Of a DNA stretch of 51,246 bases, positions 26,271-35,667 are shown piece after piece (position 1 is the stretch's first letter; every line of letters starts with the position of its first letter). The stretch lies in the NCBI GenBank assembly GCA_004020365.1, contig SAQR01000046.1:1-51246 (forward strand), in the 5' to 3' direction. The translations under genes and the position numbers were made by a program. Source of the DNA: Mesorhizobium sp. Its GTDB lineage: Bacteria; Pseudomonadota; Alphaproteobacteria; Rhizobiales; Rhizobiaceae. The notes beneath the pieces were generated by a model, which saw only the letters and a list, made by a program, of their open reading frames with translations, did no database searches and was not told the DNA's origin.

Positions 26271-27376
26271 CCAAGCCGCTCGACATCGTCTTTCTTGGCC
26301 TGTCATTGTCCTCTTCATGGGGAAACGGCCATGCCACGACCTATAGGGGGTTGCTGAAGGGCCTGCACGAGCTCGGCCATCGCGTCACCTTCCTCGAGCG
26401 CGACGTGCCGTGGTATGCGAACCATCGCGATCTGCGCGACCCGGATTTCTGCACGTTGCGCTATTACGAGACGACGAACGATCTTCGTCGGACATATGCC
26501 GGCTGTCTGCAGCAGGCCGATGTCGTGGTGGTCGGTTCGTTCGTTCCGGAGGGGCGAGCCGTCATCGACATCGTCGCGTCCCTGTGCACGGGCCAGTTCT
26601 GCTTCTACGACATCGACACGCCGGTCACGCTGGCAAAGCTCGCCGCGGATGATTGCGACTACCTATGCCGACGGCAAATTCCGTATTTCGACGTTTATTT
26701 CTCATTCACCGGCGGGCCAACGCTCGCCCGTTTGGCGGCGGATTTTGGTGCACGGCGCGCCGAGCCCCTCTACTGCTCCGTCGACCCGGAGCGGCATCGC
26801 CGAACGGCCGATCCGATCTGCTGGGATCTTGGCTACCTCGGCACCTACAGCTCGGACCGGCAGGCGACGCTGGATGCTCTCCTGCTCGAACCGGCAAGAC
26901 GCATGCCGGACCGTCGCTTCGTCGTGGCCGGCTCGCAATTCCCGTCCGAGACCGTCTGGCCAGGCAATGTTGATCGCATCGAGCACTTGCCGCCGGCGGA
27001 CCATGCCTCGTTTTACAGCCGCCAGCGCTATACGTTGAACGTCACGCGCAGCTCCATGATAGCGGCTGGGTGGTCTCCCAGCGTACGCCTCTTCGAGGCA
27101 GCTGCCTGTGGCACCGCGATCATCAGCGATCGCTGGACCGGTCTGGACAGCTTCTTTCCGACAGCCACGATCAACACGGCCGGCCAAGCCGAAGACGTGA
27201 TCGATATCCTGTCCAGCCAATCCGACCGCGTCAGGCTGGCCATGGCCAAGCGAGCGTGTGCAACGATCCTGGCGGCACATACGAGCGCCGCGAGAGCCCG
27301 CGAATTCGTTTCGCTGCTGGCGCGGCCAGGATCGGTACGTCCAGCTCTCGAACTGGGCGTCGAAAGTGCAGCATGA
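26267..27376 (+). CDS. CgeB-like glycosyltransferase 3
   Basis: 369 aa (ATGA overlap at its start). Signature LSSSWGNGHATTYRG, middle FYDIDTPVTLAKL and FSFTGGPTL, and C-terminal NVTRSSMIAAGWSPSVRLFE, AACGTAIISDRW. It resembles the arm-B protein at 32994-34097 (SSWGNGHAT, FYDLDTPITLARI, LSYTGGTAI, NVTREAMARRGWCPSGRLFE) more than its direct neighbour. The two arms therefore share a recent duplication. The 3' end overlaps a possible ATGA start of the next gene. Confidence 0.82.
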   Translation: MTKPLDIVFLGLSLSSSWGNGHATTYRGLLKGLHELGHRVTFLERDVPWYANHRDLRDPDFCTLRYYETTNDLRRTYAGCLQQADVVVVGSFVPEGRAVIDIVASLCTGQFCFYDIDTPVTLAKLAADDCDYLCRRQIPYFDVYFSFTGGPTLARLAADFGARRAEPLYCSVDPERHRRTADPICWDLGYLGTYSSDRQATLDALLLEPARRMPDRRFVVAGSQFPSETVWPGNVDRIEHLPPADHASFYSRQRYTLNVTRSSMIAAGWSPSVRLFEAAACGTAIISDRWTGLDSFFPTATINTAGQAEDVIDILSSQSDRVRLAMAKRACATILAAHTSAARAREFVSLLARPGSVRPALELGVESAA

Positions 27377-27399
27377 CTGGCAGACAGGAGAAAATAGAG

Positions 27400-28446
27400 A
27401 TGCGGCAATCAACAAGGACGCAACGGACCAAAACGGCGCTTGTCGCCGGCGGCGCGGGTTTCCTCGGTTCGCATCTTTGCGAAACATTGCTGCAGGCCGG
27501 GTACCGTGTGATCTGTGTCGACAATTTTCTTACCGGTCGGATGGAGAACATCGTCTCGATGCTGGACCGCCGTCGTTTCCGGCTGATCGAGCAGGATATT
27601 TGCCGACCATTGGACCTTGCTGAGCCGGTGGACCGCATCTTCAACCTGGCGTGCGCCGCATCGCCGCCTCGCTACCAAGCTGATCCGATCCACACCACGC
27701 GAACCTGCGTGATCGGAACCCTCAATCTGCTTGAGCTTGCCGCCCGAAACAATGCGCGCATCCTGCAGGCATCGACAAGCGAAGTGTATGGCGATCCCGA
27801 ACAGCACCCGCAAAGGGAGGACTATGTCGGTCACGTGAACTGCACCGGTCCTCGTGCCTGTTATGACGAAGGCAAGCGAACCGCCGAAACCCTGTGCTTC
27901 GACTATTTGAGAACCGAAATGGCCGACATCCGGGTCGCGCGCATCTTCAACACCTATGGTCCGAGGATGGATCCTGCCGACGGCCGGATCGTCTCGAACC
28001 TGGTGACGCAGGCGCTCGAGAAGAGACCACTGACGATATTCGGCGACGGGCTGCAGACCAGGTCGTTCTGCTACGTCTCCGATCTGGTCGACGGTCTGGT
28101 CCGGCTTATGGATGTCGACCCCAATCCGCGCCAGCCGGTCAATCTGGGCAATCCCGGGGAATTCACCGTGCTTCAATTGGCCGGATTGGTGAGAGATATG
28201 ACCTACAGCAACTCGGCCTTCAAATTCCTGCCACTGCCGCAAGACGACCCTCGCCGGCGGCAACCGGATATTTCCCGGGCAAAAACCCTTCTCGACTGGG
28301 CGCCAAAGGTGCCGCTCAAGCTAGGCCTGATGCAGACGATCAGCTATTTTACGGAGCTCGAAGCCAGCCGTAACGAGGATCGAATTCCCCCAATTGCGAC
28401 AAGCGTCAAGTCCGCTTCAGGCCGACTGCAAAACCTGCCGGCCTGA
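27400..28446 (+). CDS. UDP-glucuronate decarboxylase-like (UXS) SDR enzyme
   Basis: 348 aa from ATG 27400, which has AGGAG 9 nt upstream; an alternative ATG at 27373 overlaps the previous stop as ATGA but lacks as good a site. Extended SDR: GGAGFLGSH at about 17-25, NLACAASPPRYQ, QASTSEVYGDP, catalytic Tyr155/Lys159 (YDEGK), and GPRMDPADGRIVSNL. These are hallmarks of UXS, which converts UDP-glucuronate to UDP-xylose. It would therefore provide a pentose donor. It is the last gene of arm A. Confidence 0.88.
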   Translation: MRQSTRTQRTKTALVAGGAGFLGSHLCETLLQAGYRVICVDNFLTGRMENIVSMLDRRRFRLIEQDICRPLDLAEPVDRIFNLACAASPPRYQADPIHTTRTCVIGTLNLLELAARNNARILQASTSEVYGDPEQHPQREDYVGHVNCTGPRACYDEGKRTAETLCFDYLRTEMADIRVARIFNTYGPRMDPADGRIVSNLVTQALEKRPLTIFGDGLQTRSFCYVSDLVDGLVRLMDVDPNPRQPVNLGNPGEFTVLQLAGLVRDMTYSNSAFKFLPLPQDDPRRRQPDISRAKTLLDWAPKVPLKLGLMQTISYFTELEASRNEDRIPPIATSVKSASGRLQNLPA

Positions 28447-28529
28447 AGTCAGGGAGAGCTGCGCCCTCGGGCATGGTCTTGGCGTGAAACCGGACCGTCC
28501 CGACAGCCGCTTCACTTTTTCTCAGTATG

Positions 28530-28554
28530 GGAACATCCGGTCGAGCTCGCCGTT
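28530..28554 (+). promoter_or_regulatory. EcfG-type promoter of the 66-aa gene
   Basis: GGAAC (28530-28534), 16 nt, CGTT (28551-28554): exact consensus. The ATG at 28571 follows 16 nt after it, so the untranslated leader would be very short. Confidence 0.75.
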
Positions 28555-28570
28555 GGGCCAAGATATCGGC

Positions 28571-28771
28571 ATGGAGAACGGACCCGTGCATCGGAAACGA
28601 TCCGCCAAGGACATCGAGCAAATGGCCGAACGGGAAGCGGCTGCCTTTCTGAGACGTGCCTCGATCACCTACCTCGAATGCTGTGTGAGCCTGATGATGA
28701 CGCACCTTGAGCGCGAGGAAGTGGCCACCATCCTGGAAAAAGAAGCGGATATGCTGCGAAGCCTCGACTGA
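28571..28771 (+). CDS. Small helical protein, probable stress-regulon member
   Basis: 66 aa, MENGPVHRKRSAKDIEQMAE at the start, then a helical body with two adjacent cysteines (YLECCVSLMM) and a Glu-rich C-terminus. Unrecognised family. The frame is open upstream to 28394, but the EcfG promoter at 28530-28554 would start transcription inside that extension, so the short form is chosen. GTG 28586 is an alternative start, with GGAG in good position. It has no membrane segment or export signal. Confidence 0.6.
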   Translation: MENGPVHRKRSAKDIEQMAEREAAAFLRRASITYLECCVSLMMTHLEREEVATILEKEADMLRSLD

Positions 28772-28792
28772 GGCCTGCGTATGACTGCGCGC

Positions 28793-29512
28793 TCATCCCG
28801 CAAACCCGCCTTCGTCGAGAAACCTTTGCTCCTCTTCAGTCATCGCACGGCCGAGAATCGGATTGCGATGGGGGAAGCGCCCGAAGCGCCGCACGATGTC
28901 GCGGTGCCGCTCGGCATGGGAAAGGTGGGGCTGCCCGAGATGGCTGGTGAGCGCTACCGATCGCTCCTGATCAGCCAAATCTTCCGAATGTCCAAACGGA
29001 AGATAGAAGAAGAGTCGTAGCTTTTCCTCCACCATGCGGTCGTGGCCGGCAGCGATGCCGGCAGCCGCGATTTCGCGTGCCAATGCGTCGGTCTGATACA
29101 TGCGTGGCGTGCCGCGAAAAGTGTTACGCGGAAACTGATCGAGCAGAAGCACCAGCGCCAGGGCGCCGGGTGGCGTGGTGAGCCAGCCCGCAAGTTCGCC
29201 ACGCACCGCGGCCTCATGCCAAGACAGGAAGCAATCACGGAAGCGCCTGTCGAAATCCGGATTTTTGGCGAACCAGAGATCGGGACCGGCGTCGCGCCAG
29301 AAATTGACGACCGCCTCAGCTTCCAAAGGCGGCGCAAGCGAACGCTTAAGGCGTTCGTTAAAATCAGCGGCTGCCGCTGCGTCCTCGCCCCCTTGTGTGG
29401 CCGACGTGCGGATATGTGGCAATTTCCGGACAGTAGGCGACGCCAACTGCAAAAACGCTTCCATAGAGCGCAATCCACCCAGATTGGCCGCCCATTCAAA
29501 CATCCACGTCAT
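28793..29512 (-). CDS. DUF924 family protein
   Basis: 239 aa. The region from about residue 62 matches DUF924: VVNFWRDAGPDLWFAKNPDFDRRF, then LLLDQFPRNTFRGT, EKLRLFFYLPFGHSEDLADQE and the tail RFGRFPHRNPILGR. DUF924 proteins are all-helical and TPR-like, of unknown function. The ~60 residues before that are not family-like, so the true start may be internal. It converges with the 66-aa gene and lies in the island between the two glycoconjugate arms, apparently unrelated to them. Confidence 0.85.
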   Translation of the reverse strand: MTWMFEWAANLGGLRSMEAFLQLASPTVRKLPHIRTSATQGGEDAAAAADFNERLKRSLAPPLEAEAVVNFWRDAGPDLWFAKNPDFDRRFRDCFLSWHEAAVRGELAGWLTTPPGALALVLLLDQFPRNTFRGTPRMYQTDALAREIAAAGIAAGHDRMVEEKLRLFFYLPFGHSEDLADQERSVALTSHLGQPHLSHAERHRDIVRRFGRFPHRNPILGRAMTEEEQRFLDEGGFAG

Positions 29513-29550
29513 CCAAGCTCCAATCGTCGTGTGAGGATCTCGCTACGGTG

Positions 29551-29952
29551 CTACTCGGCTTGTTCAGCAAGTACCGTGTCGAACTCGCCGAGTGTCGAGC
29601 GCAAGTCGTGAACCCCTGACCCGTCCAGCAACCTCGTGATGAGCCGATCGATCTTCGGCGTCAGGATAATCAGGTATCGGCTCGGCTCGATCGCCCGATA
29701 TGTGTGCGCCAGGCCGGCGGGCACGAAGACAGTCGTTCCCGCAGTGGCGTCGATCTCCCGATCCAGGAATTTGAAGCGGAGCCGCCCTTCCAGCACATGC
29801 CACGCCTCGTCATCCGAGTGGTGAACATGCATCCAGGAGGGGCCGGACATCGTCCACTCCCGGATCACGAGAGATGTTCCGGCAGCGGAGATCGGAGGTG
29901 CGCCGGGCGCGGCGATGATCGGGTGCGGGCCCTCGGCGGGTACTCGTGACAT
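29551..29952 (-). CDS. Cupin-domain protein
   Basis: 133 aa from ATG 29952; the longer frame to 30726 is antisense to the LysR gene and rejected. Single cupin: motif 1 HVHHSDDEAWHVLEGRLRF, with His, His and Glu metal ligands, and motif 2 FVPAGLAHTYR. Typically a metal-binding beta-barrel used as a sensor, isomerase or dioxygenase. It is divergent from the LysR-type regulator (84-nt gap), so it is probably that regulator's target. Confidence 0.85.
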   Translation of the reverse strand: MSRVPAEGPHPIIAAPGAPPISAAGTSLVIREWTMSGPSWMHVHHSDDEAWHVLEGRLRFKFLDREIDATAGTTVFVPAGLAHTYRAIEPSRYLIILTPKIDRLITRLLDGSGVHDLRSTLGEFDTVLAEQAE

Positions 29953-30036
29953 GGAATCTCTCTCCGAAGCGATTTGGTCACGGCGGAGAAATTCCCACTT
30001 GCCGCCACATGAATCCAGCGACATTATTTCAGTGAT

Positions 30037-30996
30037 ATGCTGAACCAAATTGATCTGTCGCGCGTCGACTTGAACCTCCTGGTGTTGTTTGAGATCGTGC
30101 TGGAAGAGCGGCACGTCGGTCAGGCGGCTGAAAAACTCAACCTCTCGCCATCGGCGGTCAGTCACGGTCTCGGGCGCTTGCGGCGGCTGCTCAACGACCC
30201 GCTGTTCCTGCGAACGCCCAAGGGCGTGGTGCCGACCGACCGGGCGCTGGACTTGGCGGAACCGGTCGCCGACATTCTTGCGCGAGCGCGGAGCGTGATC
30301 GCCACGGCCGAGCCGTTCGACCCGGCTACGTCCACGCGCCGTTTCACGATAGGCGCGCCCGACGGGGTCTCGGCCGTGTTCCTGTCCCCGCTGCTGGCCG
30401 AACTGCGCCGGCTCGGCCCGAGCATCGATATCAGCGTGCGGCAAGTTCTCCCTCCCCGCACCGTAAGGACGACTGACGGCGTCTGGGAGCCCGTCCTCGC
30501 CGACATAGAGGCGCGCGCGGTGGATATTGCGGTGGTTCCCGCCGACGGGGCTCCAGCGCGGTTCACTGCCCGGACCCTTTACGAAGAGGATTTCGTGATC
30601 GCGATGCGCGCCGGGCACCCGTTTGGCAAAGACCCGACGCTTGACGCATTCTGCCGGATGCAGCATCTGGTCGTTTCGCTCACCGGCGATGCCTACGGCT
30701 TCGTCGACGACATTCTTGGCGAGCACGGATACTCACGCCGCGTAGCACTCACTGTCCCCAACTTCATGTTCGCGCTCGCGGTCATCGCGGAAACCGATCT
30801 CATCGCCGCATTGCCGAAGACGTTCGTGGCCATGTACGCGCCGCGCTTCGGTGTCGTCAGCGCCGAGGCGCCGTTGCCGCTGATTCATTCCCGCATTCGC
30901 GCGATTACCTCCAAGGCCGCCCTCATGGATGCCGGCGTGGCCTGGCTCTTCAACCTGCTGGGACGCCCGGTAAAGCCTGCAGATGTCTTTGGATAA
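30037..30996 (+). CDS. LysR-type transcriptional regulator
   Basis: 319 aa. The N-terminal winged HTH is typical (LDLNLLVLFEIVLEERHVGQ-type opening, then AAEKLNLSPSAVSHGLGRLR and PLFLRTPKGVVPT). It is followed by the two-lobed effector domain from about residue 95. The layout with a NodD/LysR-like RVDLNLL start is common in rhizobia; the effector is unknown. It is divergent from the cupin gene, the usual arrangement for a LysR regulator and its target. The 84-nt gap should contain the operator. Confidence 0.92.
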   Translation: MLNQIDLSRVDLNLLVLFEIVLEERHVGQAAEKLNLSPSAVSHGLGRLRRLLNDPLFLRTPKGVVPTDRALDLAEPVADILARARSVIATAEPFDPATSTRRFTIGAPDGVSAVFLSPLLAELRRLGPSIDISVRQVLPPRTVRTTDGVWEPVLADIEARAVDIAVVPADGAPARFTARTLYEEDFVIAMRAGHPFGKDPTLDAFCRMQHLVVSLTGDAYGFVDDILGEHGYSRRVALTVPNFMFALAVIAETDLIAALPKTFVAMYAPRFGVVSAEAPLPLIHSRIRAITSKAALMDAGVAWLFNLLGRPVKPADVFG

Positions 30997-31216
30997 AGGA
31001 CGCCTCGTACCGGCGCACCAGACATTGCCTCGTCAATAACCACCGTCTCTTTTCGGCTCGTTCTTTCGTGTGCGGCAAGGCCGCCGAGGCCAGCAAGTGG
31101 TTATAGCACGTGTTCTATCGTCACTCGGTTGAGCGCGAAAGCCCCAGCCTCGCGTCCCTAAAGCCAGGGCGCAGCTTTGATCCGAATGGACGTTCGTGAT
31201 TTTTCCAGGTCGCAAA

Positions 31217-31241
31217 GGAACATTCCCGGCAACTGGCAGTT
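31217..31241 (+). promoter_or_regulatory. EcfG-like promoter candidate for glycoconjugate arm B
   Basis: GGAAC (31217-31221), 16 nt, AGTT (31238-31241): identical in boxes and spacing to the candidate before arm A. The GTG start of the inositol-phosphate synthase gene follows 42 nt later. Confidence 0.45.
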
Positions 31242-31283
31242 CGGCGCGAGGAACTTACCTTCAACAGCGATGGCGGCAGTTTC

Positions 31284-32383
<1,100 letters not shown>

Positions 32384-32387
<4 letters not shown>

Positions 32388-32980
32388 CGACGACATTCCT
32401 TTTGATCCGCCATGCGGCGCACGACAATGTCGGTGACTATCTCGTCGGACGCACGGCTGGGGTTTGCCTTGGCGAAACCGGCAAGGCACAAGCCTTGCGC
32501 CTGGCCAGCCACATGGCGCCGCGGCCGCTGGCGGCCATCTGTTGCAGCCCGCGCGAACGAACCATGGAAACCGCAAAACCGATCGCAATCGCCTGCAGAC
32601 CCGAGAAGATTACAATCTGCCAGGAGCTCGATGAGATCGACTTCGGCGCGTGGTCGGGAAAGACCTTCGAAGAGTTGAACCAGGACGCCGACTGGCGGGT
32701 GTGGAACAGTCAACGTCAGCAGGCGAGGACGCCTGGCGGCGAGACCATGCTGGACGTCCAGCAACGTGTCATCTCGCTGATGCAGAAGCTTCGCAAACGC
32801 TACCAGAACCAGTCCGTGGCACTGATCAGCCATGCCGACGTGATCAAGGCCGCCGTCTGCAAGGTGCTCGGCTTGCCGCTGGGAGACTGTTTTCGCTTCG
32901 ACATCGACCCCGCTTCGATCACCACGGTCGTGTCCGGTGACTGGGGCTCCAAGCTGATCCGACTAAACGAAGCCGCCTGA
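32384..32980 (+). CDS. Histidine phosphatase family protein
   Basis: 198 aa. Phosphoglycerate-mutase-like fold: catalytic His in LLIRHAAHD (the usual RHG is RHA here), [11 protein letters not shown], acidic [12 protein letters not shown], and the second His in ALISHADVI. It is cytosolic. It is translationally coupled to inositol-phosphate synthase, so the simplest reading is dephosphorylation of inositol phosphate or of a glycosyl-inositol-phosphate intermediate, as needed in mycothiol synthesis. That role is inference; the family acts on many phosphoesters. Confidence 0.85.
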
Positions 32981-32993
32981 CGAGGACTGCCGG

Positions 32994-34097
32994 ATGCGTA
33001 TGGTCATTTTCGGTCTCACCGTCACCTCCTCGTGGGGAAACGGACACGCGACGCTGTGGCGCGGGCTGATCCGGGCGCTGGGCGCGCTGGGCTGGTCGGT
33101 CAGCTTTTTCGAACGCAACACCCCATACTATGCCGGCGCACGCGATCTTGATCATCTCGATGGCGGCAATGTCGTTCTCTATCCGGAGTGGGAGGACATT
33201 CGCCATGTCGCGGAGCAGGCGATCGGGCAATCGGACGTCGTGATCGTCACGTCCTATTGCCCGGACGCTGTGGAAGCTTCGCGCCTGGCGCAGCAGGCCT
33301 GTCGCGGGCTGAAGGTTTTCTACGATCTCGACACGCCAATCACACTCGCCCGGATCGAACAAGGTCTGCGACCGGCCTATTACGGGCCCGAAGGGCTGCG
33401 CGATTTCGACCTCGTCCTCAGTTATACCGGTGGAACCGCAATCGATGCGCTGAAGACGCTGCTGGGCGCCCGCCATGTCTTGCCTCTCTATGGTCATGTC
33501 GATCCCGAGCGACACCGGCCGGCAGAGGCCCGGGCTGAATTCGCCGGGGATCTATCCTATCTCGGAACCTATGCGGCCGATCGCCAGGCCGGCGTCGAAA
33601 AGCTGCTGGTCCGCACGGCAGCGCGCCTGCCGGACCACCGCTTCGTCATCGGCGGCGCCCAATATCCGCACGAATTCCCGTGGGGCGAAAACATCTTCTT
33701 TGTCAGGCACCTTCCGCCTGCGGATCATCCGGCCTTCTTCTGCTCATCGCGTCTGACGCTGAACGTGACCCGCGAGGCAATGGCCAGGAGGGGCTGGTGT
33801 CCTTCGGGCAGGCTGTTCGAGGCGGCAGCCTGCGGCGCGGCGATGGTGAGCGACACCTGGCCCGGGCTGAGCAGTTTTTTCCAACCCGGCAGCGAGATCA
33901 TCCTGGCGGACACCACCGACGACGTGGTCGCGGCAGTCGGCTTGCCCGACAGCGAAGTCGACGCGATCCGGCGACGGGCCCGCGAGCGGGTGCTGGACGA
34001 ACACACCTCTGCGCAGCGCGCCAGGGAACTGGACCGCCTCCTGTCCGATTCAATTCAGGGCCTGATGGCGGGCGAGCCGTTGAAGGAAGCAATCTGA
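32994..34097 (+). CDS. CgeB-like glycosyltransferase 4
   Basis: 367 aa, 13 nt after the phosphatase gene. Signature TSSWGNGHATLWRG, middle FYDLDTPITLARI and LSYTGGTAI, DPERHRP, and C-terminal NVTREAMARRGWCPSGRLFE and AACGAAMVSDTW. It is the closest paralogue of the arm-A protein at 26267-27376, sharing DPERHR and the same order of motifs. It overlaps the next start by one base (TGATG). Confidence 0.82.
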   Translation: MRMVIFGLTVTSSWGNGHATLWRGLIRALGALGWSVSFFERNTPYYAGARDLDHLDGGNVVLYPEWEDIRHVAEQAIGQSDVVIVTSYCPDAVEASRLAQQACRGLKVFYDLDTPITLARIEQGLRPAYYGPEGLRDFDLVLSYTGGTAIDALKTLLGARHVLPLYGHVDPERHRPAEARAEFAGDLSYLGTYAADRQAGVEKLLVRTAARLPDHRFVIGGAQYPHEFPWGENIFFVRHLPPADHPAFFCSSRLTLNVTREAMARRGWCPSGRLFEAAACGAAMVSDTWPGLSSFFQPGSEIILADTTDDVVAAVGLPDSEVDAIRRRARERVLDEHTSAQRARELDRLLSDSIQGLMAGEPLKEAI

Positions 34098-34903
34098 TGT
34101 TGGGCATCGTGCCCGCCGCCGGCCGTGGCAGCCGCATTCAACCGCTCGGCTTCTCGAAGGAGCTGCTGCCGGTCGGCAGCCGCATCGACGGACAGACCGA
34201 GCGCCCTTGCGCGGTGAGCGAATATCTGGTGCGTCGCATGGTGCGCAACGGCGTCGAAAAAATCTGCTTCGTCATCGGATCGGGAAAATCGGACATTCTC
34301 GAATACTACGCCGCCGGCTACGGCGACGCCGCCGCATTGTTTGTCGTCCAGCCCAATCCCGTCGGGCTTTGCGACGCGATCTTCCGCGCCGCGCCGCTGG
34401 TCGCGCCGGACGAGACGGTTTTGATCGGCCTGCCCGACACGATCTGGTTTCCGGAAGATGGCTTTTGCCATCTGCCGGACGACCGGTTGTCGTTTTTGCT
34501 CTTCCCAGTAGATCACCCGGAACTCTTCGATGCCGTCGTTCTCGACGGGGATGACCGGGTGAAGGAGATCCAGGTCAAGCAACAAGGCGCCGCATCGAAC
34601 TGGATTTGGGGGGCGTTCAAGATGCCGGGCCGCATACTTCACCAGCTTGCCGCGCTTTGGCGCGAGCGGGATCAAAGCGACGAATATGTCGGTACCCTGA
34701 TCAACGCCTATCTGGCGGCCGGCGGTGAGGCTTGCGGCGTCAAGGCAGGCACCGCCTATGTCGACGTCGGCACGTTCAACGGTTACCGCACGGCGCTTCG
34801 GCTGCTTGAGAACAACGACACTACCTTGGAGGACCCGAAAAACCTCATGTTTGTGCTGCCGGGGCAGGCGCAGATACCAAGCCATCCAGGCGAAGGAGGC
34901 TAG
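34097..34903 (+). CDS. Sugar nucleotidyltransferase
   Basis: 268 aa from ATG 34097. N-terminal nucleotide-binding loop PAAGRGSRIQP and KELLPVG mark the NTP-transferase family (glucose-1-phosphate thymidylyl/uridylyl/cytidylyltransferase-like). IGLPDTIWFP supplies the metal-binding Asp. Later AGTAYVDVGTFNGY is typical of the C-terminal part. It would activate a sugar-1-phosphate to NDP-sugar. The base is unknown; CDP would suit the CDP-paratose-type epimerase in arm A, but that is a guess. Translation is coupled to the upstream gene by TGATG. Confidence 0.85.
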   Translation: MLGIVPAAGRGSRIQPLGFSKELLPVGSRIDGQTERPCAVSEYLVRRMVRNGVEKICFVIGSGKSDILEYYAAGYGDAAALFVVQPNPVGLCDAIFRAAPLVAPDETVLIGLPDTIWFPEDGFCHLPDDRLSFLLFPVDHPELFDAVVLDGDDRVKEIQVKQQGAASNWIWGAFKMPGRILHQLAALWRERDQSDEYVGTLINAYLAAGGEACGVKAGTAYVDVGTFNGYRTALRLLENNDTTLEDPKNLMFVLPGQAQIPSHPGEGG

Positions 34904-34905
34904 CC

Positions 34906-35667
34906 GTGCTGCATTCGAACGCCGAAATCCGCCGCCGCATCGATGCCCTTGGCCCGTGGTTCCACAACATGGAGTTGGCGGGCGTCGAAACCGCCCCCGA
35001 CCATTTCCTCGGCAACTATCCGCTGATCAAATGGCGCAAGTTCGCCGACGCCATTCCTGCCGATCTGTCCGGCAAGGCCGTGCTCGACATAGGCTGCAAC
35101 GCCGGCTTCTACTCGATCGAGATGAAGCGACGCGGCGCCGGCCGCGTCCTCGGCATCGATTTCGACGAGGCCTATCTGGCGCAGGCGCGCTTCGCCGCCG
35201 AGATCGCCGACTGCGACATCGAATTCCAGCAGCTGTCGGTCTACGACGTCGGCGCGCTGCGGGAGAAATTCGACATCGTCCTGTTCATGGGCGTGCTGTA
35301 TCACCTGCGCCACCCCCTACTCGCTCTCGATCTGATCCGTGAGCACGTTGCCGGCGACCTGTTGATCTTCCAGTCCATGCAGCGCGGCAGCACCGAACTG
35401 CCTGCACTCGATGAGAATTATCCTTTCTGGACACACGATCTGTTCGACCGGCCGGAGTTTCCGAAGCTGCATTTCGTCGAGCATCGCTATGCCGACGACC
35501 CGACCAACTGGTGGATCCCCAATAGCGCCTGCACCGAAGCGATGCTGCGCAGCGCCGGCTTCGAAATCGTGCTGCACCCGGAACAAGAGGTTTATTTCTG
35601 CCGCGCCGCCGGTGAGCCGGCCGGCGGCGGCGCCGTCTACCCGTCGAAAGGACAACTTCATGATTGA
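34906..35667 (+). CDS. SAM-dependent methyltransferase (CmoB-like, Rta_06860-type)
   Basis: 253 aa, starting 2 nt after the previous stop. The opening (EIRRRIDALGPWFHNMELAG) and the fold resemble CmoB-type transferases. Motif I is LDIGCNAGFYS, followed by LGIDFDEAYLAQARFAAE and FMGVLYHLRHPL. From memory it matches a TIGRFAM family (TIGR04290, Rta_06860) that accompanies the B12/radical SAM protein of arm A in rhizobia. It should O- or N-methylate or carboxymethylate the glycan or a precursor; the substrate is unknown. Confidence 0.85.
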   Translation: MLHSNAEIRRRIDALGPWFHNMELAGVETAPDHFLGNYPLIKWRKFADAIPADLSGKAVLDIGCNAGFYSIEMKRRGAGRVLGIDFDEAYLAQARFAAEIADCDIEFQQLSVYDVGALREKFDIVLFMGVLYHLRHPLLALDLIREHVAGDLLIFQSMQRGSTELPALDENYPFWTHDLFDRPEFPKLHFVEHRYADDPTNWWIPNSACTEAMLRSAGFEIVLHPEQEVYFCRAAGEPAGGGAVYPSKGQLHD

